Source: Cohaesibacter sp. ES.047 (lineage in GTDB: Bacteria > Pseudomonadota > Alphaproteobacteria > Rhizobiales > Cohaesibacteraceae). Taken from it: DNA of 64,000 bases. The notes under the pieces are model-generated. The model worked only from the letters and a program-made list of their open reading frames with translations. It ran no database searches and was not told where the DNA came from. Positions 58,772-64,000 of this stretch are shown piece by piece (position 1 is the stretch's first letter; each line of letters starts with the position of its first letter). Location: positions 1,336,501 through 1,400,500 of the forward strand of contig NZ_LT907844.1 in NCBI RefSeq assembly GCF_900215505.1. The letters are read 5' to 3'. Position numbers and translations under genes: made by a program.

Positions 58772-59629
58772 ATGCAACTTCCCATTCTTGGCACGGTCCC
58801 AACGACGATCCCTATCAATTTTGCGAGCGGGGTCTCGGCGCGATCAGAAGAAACGACGCGATCAATTGTCGAGCCTACGGCAAAAGAGGCGGCCCCTGTC
58901 AGACCGAAGGAAGGCGTTCATACAGCTTCGCCAGTGACAGCTCAAACGCGAGCGTCTCTTCTGGCGCTTCAGGAAGAGGAGACCGCGGAGCCGCCAGTGC
59001 AATCCGTCACGGTCAATGGATTGAAGATTATCGTTTCAGGGCACAGCGTCGATGCGCGTGAGGGTATCTCACTCCTCCGTACGGCCTCGCCATCCGATAG
59101 CCAGTCGATGATTGCGGCAATGGCAGAAATGAAAGACCCTGCTGAAAATGGCGGTGACGCCCAGTCACAAACAAAGGCTTCCTCAGGAGATCCCATGTTC
59201 AAGGCGGGCGAACCGTACCGCATGGTCGAGATTGCATCAGAAGCACTGGGGCCACGGCCAGATGGGGCTACGTCTGCCTACATGAATGAGGATTTTTCTT
59301 ACAACCGCGGTCGTTGGTCCAACGGAAATCCCATCGGAAAGAGTAATTCCGAAGATGCCATTGCAGAGGATAACAGAGTGCGGCTGGAAGCCTTGATGAA
59401 GAGCGTCGATGCGGAACGTAAACTCCGTGCTGAGTATGGTCAGGATGTAAAGCTGGTCTACAGTCACACCGACAATTCCTACATCATGCTGACGCCGGAT
59501 GATGCGAAGTATGACACCATGAAGAGCGCAGAGAGTGCTGTGCAGGGTGTGATTGACGAAGTTGAAAGAGGATTCGTGGACCGAGGAATGGCTGCGGACA
59601 TATTGGGGCGTTACGGTTACCAGATCTAG
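58772..59629 (+). CDS. Conserved-looking hypothetical protein
   Basis: A 285-residue protein I cannot assign. The first 100 residues are low-complexity and probably disordered (many Ala, Glu, Thr, Pro, Ser), but include a short folded block NGLKIIVSGHSVDAR. The rest is acidic with a helical C-terminal domain starting around residue 190 (NRVRLEALMKSVDAERKLRA and AESAVQGVIDEVERGFVDRG). A good ribosome binding site (AAGGGTGG) precedes the ATG. No signal or membrane segment. A terminator follows at 59701. Confidence 0.65.
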   Translation: MQLPILGTVPTTIPINFASGVSARSEETTRSIVEPTAKEAAPVRPKEGVHTASPVTAQTRASLLALQEEETAEPPVQSVTVNGLKIIVSGHSVDAREGISLLRTASPSDSQSMIAAMAEMKDPAENGGDAQSQTKASSGDPMFKAGEPYRMVEIASEALGPRPDGATSAYMNEDFSYNRGRWSNGNPIGKSNSEDAIAEDNRVRLEALMKSVDAERKLRAEYGQDVKLVYSHTDNSYIMLTPDDAKYDTMKSAESAVQGVIDEVERGFVDRGMAADILGRYGYQI

Positions 59630-59700
59630 CGCTCTAGCATTCGTTCATATTTGTCCCGGCAAGTCTTTCCCCTAGGGGCAACATCTGCCGCGTATCGAGG

Positions 59701-59730
59701 AAAGCCCACACTCAATTGTGGGCTTTTTTG
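59701..59730 (+). terminator. Rho-independent terminator
   Basis: AAAGCCCACA (59701-59710), loop CTCAAT, TGTGGGCTTT (59717-59726) and a run of T. It ends the gene at 58772. Confidence 0.93.
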
Positions 59731-59782
59731 TTTCTAGCGCTGACCTTTGCAACCTTTTTTGACGCATAGAGCACATACCGCC

Positions 59783-59944
59783 GTGAAAATTGCCGAATGG
59801 TCTGAAAAACTGATGGAGATGTCACCGGAGGTCTGGCTGACAAAGCTCAGGTTTCTCGATCGCATGGTGTGGCTTTATGACGATATGCGGCCTCAGAACC
59901 TGGACTATGCAACCTCGATGAAGACTAAAGACGAGCCTTTGTAA
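59783..59944 (+). CDS. Short hypothetical protein
   Basis: A 53-residue frame from GTG, after a terminator and without a strong ribosome binding site. It is fairly regular (WSEKLMEMSPEVWLTKLRFL, then DRMVWLYDDM) and could be a small helical protein. A TTG at 59747 gives 65 residues. Uncertain. Confidence 0.35.
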   Translation: MKIAEWSEKLMEMSPEVWLTKLRFLDRMVWLYDDMRPQNLDYATSMKTKDEPL

Positions 59945-59964
59945 GCCGGCACCACGGCAGGAAT

Positions 59965-60837
59965 CTAGGCAGCTTTTCCTGATCGGATGAGTAGCACACC
60001 ACCAAGTGCGACGATCAAGCAGCCCAGCCAGGTGCCATGCGTTGGCACTTCATTAAAGACGACCAGCCCCAAGAGGGCTGAGAAGAAGAGCCAAGAATAG
60101 TCAACCGGAGCCACGACGGACAGCGGGGCGGAGCGATAACCCCGTATGGTGCAATATTGTCCGAGAATGCCGAGCGGGCCAAGCGCTAGACATAGGACAA
60201 AAGTGGCTGGCGTTGGTTGCGTCCATTCCAGAAGAGCTGCCGGGAGCATCAGGCCGCATCCGAAGAATGAGACATACAGCATCACCGTGAAAGCTTTTTC
60301 GGAGCGCCCCAAGATGCTGATCAGTAAACCCTCAATGGCCAGAAAAATGGCACTCAAAACAGCGATGAAAGTTGGTGCGATCGCTATGTGCCCTTGAAAC
60401 GCGCCTTTGCTGACCATGACGATTGCCACTCCCGCCAGAGAGACGGAAACCGCGGTCCAATGGCTTGGGCGAATTGTCTCCTTGAGCACAATGGCTCCAA
60501 GCAATACGCCGAAGATCCCGTAGGACATGCTGATCGCGGTGGCGTCGATGAGTGGCATGTTGGCCGAAGCCCAGGTGATTGAGATCGCAGCACCGCAGGC
60601 ACACAGTGCCCGTGCCATATTCGCTTTGGGTTGCCTGCTGATATGCGCGCGAAACCCTCCTTTAGAAGGCAGCAGCGCCAGCAAGGCCGTTAGCCCGCCT
60701 ACATAGCGTAAGAAGGTGAGCTGAAAGACGCCGATGGAGCCATCGGCAAACTTTCCAGCGGAAAAAATCACTGTCCAGATAAACGTGCTGAGCAGCATCC
60801 AAAGGATGGCAGGAAGATAGGTCTGAGTTGGAAGCAC
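59965..60837 (-). CDS. DMT-superfamily transporter (EamA type)
   Basis: A 290-residue membrane protein with ten predicted helices forming two EamA repeats. Repeat 1 begins ILWMLLSTFIWTVIFSAGKF and contains LIDATAISMSYGIFGVLLGA; repeat 2 begins IAPTFIAVLSAIFLAIEGLL and ends WLGCLIVALGGVLLIRSG. Start is GTG with GAGGA ahead. Exporters of this group move amino acids, nucleosides or unknown metabolites. Divergent from the LysR gene, which likely controls it. Confidence 0.92.
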   Translation of the reverse strand: MLPTQTYLPAILWMLLSTFIWTVIFSAGKFADGSIGVFQLTFLRYVGGLTALLALLPSKGGFRAHISRQPKANMARALCACGAAISITWASANMPLIDATAISMSYGIFGVLLGAIVLKETIRPSHWTAVSVSLAGVAIVMVSKGAFQGHIAIAPTFIAVLSAIFLAIEGLLISILGRSEKAFTVMLYVSFFGCGLMLPAALLEWTQPTPATFVLCLALGPLGILGQYCTIRGYRSAPLSVVAPVDYSWLFFSALLGLVVFNEVPTHGTWLGCLIVALGGVLLIRSGKAA

Positions 60838-60924
60838 GGAGTCCTCACTTACATTTTTGCATAGTAAAGATCTATTTTCTGCTATAAAAAAACGAGTATT
60901 TTTCCATTTGAATGATAATTTGTA

Positions 60925-61788
60925 ATGCAGAAATCTCAGGCTATTTCACTAAATGCAGTGCGCGTCTTTGCCATTGTCGCAGAGCACCATAGCTTCAAGC
61001 GTGCGGCGGAAAGCCTTGGGGTGACGCCGGGCGCGGTCAGTCGCCATGTCCAGGCGCTTGAAGAGGCAATGGGTGTGTCGCTCTTCTTCAGGCGGAACAA
61101 CTCGATTTGCCTGACCGAAATCGGAGAAGCGTTTCTGCAGCAAGCCGTGCCGAGCCTTCGGTCTCTCAATCAAGCCATTGAAACCGCCATGGGGGAAGGC
61201 CAGAGCCTCACCGTGTCGACCCCCACGACGCTTGCCATGCGCTGGCTTATTCCGCAGCTCAAGGCCTTCAGGCAGTTGAGGCCAGACATTGCAGTCAGGA
61301 TCGAAACCAAAAGTCCGATGGCGTCATTGCATCCGCAACATGTCGATTTTTCGATCAATTACGTTGTAAAGGGGACGTCGGTCGGCGATGCCGAAATTCT
61401 GTTTGAAGACAGATCCAGACCCTACATGTCTCCCGACCTTGCGTCTTCGAGCTCGAAATTGACCAAGCTTTCAGCCATTCCCGCATTGCAGAGTACGAGC
61501 AGCAATTGGGATTGGAAGACATGGCTGGCAGAGGCCGGCTTCTCAGAGGCCTCGATCCAATATGGCGGATATTTCGATCTTGATGACGCTGCACTCAGAG
61601 CGGCAATCGCTGGAATGGGAATGGCTTTGTCACCCGAATTTATCATTGCGGACGATCTTGAGGCGGGCAGGCTGTGTGCCTTGCCCGAGAGTCCTTCGGT
61701 GCTTTTAGGCCATTACACGATGACAGTAATGGAGCCCAAGACATCGGCCGCAATGATCTTCGCAAAATGGCTGCGGTCATTGCGCTAG
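60925..61788 (+). CDS. LysR-family transcriptional regulator
   Basis: A 287-residue LysR regulator. The DNA-binding head reads SLNAVRVFAIVAEHHSFKRA and GVTPGAVSRHVQALEEAMGV. The sensor domain includes LTVSTPTTLAMRWLIPQLK and GFSEASIQYGGYFDLDDAAL. It is divergent from the DMT transporter with 88 bases between them, so the transporter is the likely target. It resembles the GcvA-type glycine-cleavage group in sequence style, but the effector is not known. Confidence 0.93.
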   Translation: MQKSQAISLNAVRVFAIVAEHHSFKRAAESLGVTPGAVSRHVQALEEAMGVSLFFRRNNSICLTEIGEAFLQQAVPSLRSLNQAIETAMGEGQSLTVSTPTTLAMRWLIPQLKAFRQLRPDIAVRIETKSPMASLHPQHVDFSINYVVKGTSVGDAEILFEDRSRPYMSPDLASSSSKLTKLSAIPALQSTSSNWDWKTWLAEAGFSEASIQYGGYFDLDDAALRAAIAGMGMALSPEFIIADDLEAGRLCALPESPSVLLGHYTMTVMEPKTSAAMIFAKWLRSLR

Positions 61789-62053
61789 GCAATGAAAACA
61801 GATCGGGCTTTTGGGCTGTCGGGTAATGACAATTCTGTTTGCCACCATGCACCAGTCAGCAAAGGGACCCAGAGCGACAAATGCCGCTCGCGGGGCGACG
61901 AAAAAAATACCGCGGAAATGGCGGTTCTCTGTGGACTTTCATGAGTTTTGTAGGAAGGTGACCGATATCATGAAGGTGATTCTTGAATTCCGCCGTGAAG
62001 TGCAACACTCCCGCCTCGATATTGTGTCGAGGCGGTTGTAGGATCCATCAGGA
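61789..62053. other. Spacer with a hairpin before the IS30 remnant
   Basis: About 265 bases. Bases around 62012-62038 contain CCGCCTCGA ... TCGAGGCGG around TATTGTG, a stable hairpin that is probably part of the left end of the decayed IS30 copy. No gene supported. Confidence 0.4.
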
Positions 62054-62405
62054 GTGTTGCCATGTTATGCTTATTCGCATCTTTCGAGCGACGAACGAGA
62101 ACAGATTTTCATTTTGAAAAGATTCGGTCACTTTCTTGGACGTTCCAAATCCGCGATCAGTCGGGAGTTGAGCTTTAACCGGTTGCCCTCAGGTTGCTAT
62201 TTAACGAACCATGCCGATGGGAGCTATATGTTTCTTCGGCAGCGCCTTGTCATTCTTGAACAACGTGGAGACGCTCGGCCAGTTTGTTCGGTACCGGCTC
62301 TCGGAGTACTGGCTGAAGGCAGGTAACGAGAAGGGTTTGCGTCCTATAAGCTCTGAGACGATTTACAGCTTCATCTATCGAGTTCGCGCTGAAAACCCGT
62401 TAACT
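62054..62405 (+). pseudogene. Decayed IS30-family transposase
   Basis: The N-terminus YSHLSSDEREQIFILKRFGH followed by LGRSKSAISRELSFNRLPSG is the helix-turn-helix of IS30 transposases. After about residue 65 the frame shifts: a neighbouring frame continues with RYRLSEYWLKAGNEKGLRPI and SSETIYSFIYR, another IS30 block. The catalytic domain is absent. Non-functional. Confidence 0.8.
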
Positions 62406-62586
62406 GATTGAAGGATATAGATTTCCAAGAGTAATTGGATATGATAAACTGCCAGGAAGTTGATCTGAAGCACGCATTTTCTGGCATATATTCATGATTT
62501 CTTCAAAGCGCAACAAACGGGGCGGTGAACTGTTCAAAGAGCGCCTGGGTGCCATCATCGATATGAACCGTTCCTTGGTGCGGCAG
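62406..62586. other. Stretch between two decayed insertion sequences
   Basis: About 180 bases of unassignable sequence between IS30 and IS481 remains. Nothing else seen. Confidence 0.3.
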
Positions 62587-63225
62587 TCAGGGCTGGTGCC
62601 ATGAGATGAATTTGACGCGGACTTCGGCAAGCATTATCGGCAGGTGGGATGTCCGGCCAAACCAACTCGTCTGATGGTTGGGCTGAACTTTCTCAAACAA
62701 ATGTACGATCTTTCCTGCCTTGGTATAGAGTTCAACGAAGGCATACTTGGAAGTCCGGTCAATAGCCACAAAGAGATAGAGCTTGCCTTCAGCTGTCTGT
62801 ACCTGGGCAATATCGATATGGAAATAGCCGATCGGATAGCTCTTGAAACGCTTCTTTGGCTGCTTGTCGCCTTCGACACTCGGTAGTCGCGAAACTCCGT
62901 GTCGTTGTAGGCATCTGTGCAGTGAAGAGCGCGTCAGATGCGGGATTGTCGGCTGGAGTGCATAAAGGCAGTCGTCGAGAGGCAACAAGGTATGCCTGCG
63001 GAAGGCGACAATGGTCGCTTCTTCTTGCCGCGAAAGCACAGTCGAACGTGGCTCCTTCGGTCCGGTTCTTAAGTCCGCTTGTGAGGTGCGCGTCTTCCAC
63101 TTGACGACCGTTTTCTGATTGATGCCGTATCGCTTGGAAAGCACTCTCAGGCTCTCTTGACTATTTTGTATTGCTCGACGGACTGCCTCTGTCGTCGTGG
63201 CGCTGCCGTGTAGAACTTGGCCCAT
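62587..63225 (-). pseudogene. Truncated IS481-family transposase
   Basis: About 212 residues remain. The beginning is intact: a helix-turn-helix (VRRAIQNSQESLRVLSKRYG then INQKTVVKWKTR), then EEATIVAFRRHTLLPLDDCL and the DDE start FHIDIAQVQTAEGKLYLFVA, which holds the first Asp, with AIDRTSKYAFVELY following. After about residue 170 the sequence departs from the family and ends early, so the remaining catalytic residues are lost. Confidence 0.85.
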
Positions 63226-63240
63226 AGTGCTTCCCTCCAT

Positions 63241-63563
63241 TCAAATGAGAAAGGTGCACCATCAAAGCATGGGATCAAACACCTAAATGGTGCCAGACTT
63301 TGTGATCCTTCCCTTGTTGCCTTGTTATTTTTATTTTTACTTATTTTTTTCTTTGGCTTCCACACTCTGAGGGCACGTGAGGGGCGCCACTCTGCCTTTA
63401 CGGCACATGGGATGTTTGCCTGACGTTCGGTGCAGGCATGGCGGTCGCTCGATGACGCGTCTCAAGTGAGGTTGTTTGAGGCGTATTTCTTTGCTTGATT
63501 GCCTGTTTTGGCTTACAGACATTGAACAGCTCGATGCGATGTTTGTTTCAAGGGAGAGATGGT
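63241..63563. other. Upstream region of the dCMP deaminase gene
   Basis: About 320 bases. The left half may be the end of the IS481 copy. A T-rich stretch (63310-63360) follows. AAGGGAGAGA precedes the deaminase ATG. No gene seen. Confidence 0.4.
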
Positions 63564-64000
63564 ATGGCCCCGCGGCCCGGATTTGACGAATGGGTGCTTC
63601 AGTGCGCCGAAGCGGTTGCCATGCGCAGTCGTGATCCCTCAACCAAGGTGGGCTGTGTGATCGTGCGGCCCGACAAGAGTTTCGCTGCCGTGGGCTACAA
63701 TGGTTTTCCCCGCTCGATGGAAGATCGACCAGACTGGTGGGACAGTCGCGAGGAGAAATATGATCGCGTTGTTCACGCGGAAATGAATGCCCTGGCGGCC
63801 ATGAAGGAACCTGCCAAAGGATGCATTGTTTATGTCACGCATCCACCTTGCAAGGAATGCACGAAGTTTCTGGCGGCGCATCAGGTTGCCCGTGTCGTCT
63901 GGCGTCATAACGAGGGGATTCAGGGCCGTTTTGACACAACCCGGTCGGAGCAGATACTCGGAGACTGCGGGATCGAGTTCAAGGTCATCGGAATGCCTGT
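63564..64000 (+). CDS. Deoxycytidylate deaminase (dCMP deaminase), N-terminal part, runs off the window
   Basis: A frame open to the window end, beginning MAPRPGFDEWVLQCAEAVAM. The zinc-binding deaminase motifs are HAEMNALAAM (His and catalytic Glu) and PPCKECTKFL (two Cys). The block STKVGCVIVRPDKSFAAVGY and NGFPRSMEDRPDWW match the ComEB/dCMP deaminase family, which supplies dUMP for thymidylate synthesis. The C-terminus is beyond base 64000. The ATG at 63564 follows GGGAGAGA. Confidence 0.9.
   Translation, partial: MAPRPGFDEWVLQCAEAVAMRSRDPSTKVGCVIVRPDKSFAAVGYNGFPRSMEDRPDWWDSREEKYDRVVHAEMNALAAMKEPAKGCIVYVTHPPCKECTKFLAAHQVARVVWRHNEGIQGRFDTTRSEQILGDCGIEFKVIGMP

Noticed and set aside
1-64000. 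CRISPR arrays
   Set aside because: No regularly spaced identical repeats of 24-40 bases were seen in any intergenic region, and no Cas-like proteins are encoded.

Overview
The window is a stretch of an alphaproteobacterial chromosome, most likely Hyphomicrobiales. Evidence is the housekeeping set at the left end (purA, TetR, an RpoH-type sigma factor, rluD, a small membrane protein, tRNA-Glu), alphaproteobacterial-type proteins throughout, and many CUT2-type sugar ABC genes. Genus cannot be read from the sequence. PurA is cut by the left edge and a deoxycytidylate deaminase by the right edge.

Region 1 (1-5843) is core chromosome ending in tRNA-Glu(UUC). Region 2 (5826-21437) is a 15.6 kb element inserted in the 3' end of that tRNA, bounded by an 18-bp direct repeat of the tRNA end. 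It carries a large serine recombinase whose last codons lie in the tRNA, several unrecognised genes, a ColE1-like mobilization cassette (mobC, then mobA with two mob genes nested in another frame), a Phd/VapC-like toxin-antitoxin pair, an RHH protein, and a three-gene operon (HTH protein, N6-adenine DNA methylase, PIN nuclease) behind a perfect operator-like palindrome. It also holds an IS66-family insertion with 8-bp target duplications. The methylase-PIN operon is the best candidate for an undescribed system.

Region 3 (21438-29340) is an older, decayed insertion zone. It has two tyrosine-integrase C-terminal scraps and ISL3, IS5 and IS3 scraps around an intact catabolic block: a PdxA-like dehydrogenase, a tripartite tricarboxylate transporter (TctC, TctB, TctA) and an amidohydrolase, plus a GNAT acetyltransferase.

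Region 4 (29405-37700) is a sugar or polyol operon: LacI regulator, Tat-exported binding protein, permease, double ATPase, permease, SDR, zinc polyol dehydrogenase, then a broken KDPG-aldolase-like gene cut by an IS630-family element (37725-38855).

Region 5 (38903-47985) holds two cobalamin-type ABC importers, each read leftwards from its own cobalamin riboswitch (42131-42300 and 47825-47985). The second carries a translationally coupled SAM methyltransferase. A copper chaperone (PCuAC) and two small membrane or secreted proteins lie between them.

Region 6 (48443-55709) is a second polyol operon, leftward: zinc polyol dehydrogenase, AraC regulator, xylulokinase, ABC ATPase, permease, binding protein, terminator. 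Together with region 4 it points to uptake of polyols or pentoses, oxidation to a ketose, and phosphorylation to xylulose 5-phosphate.

Region 7 (56184-64000) has a CYTH protein, an unusual MarR and alpha-amylase-family reading frame without a stop between the parts, an orphan 285-residue protein, a DMT exporter divergent from a LysR regulator, decayed IS30 and IS481 copies, and the start of a dCMP deaminase.
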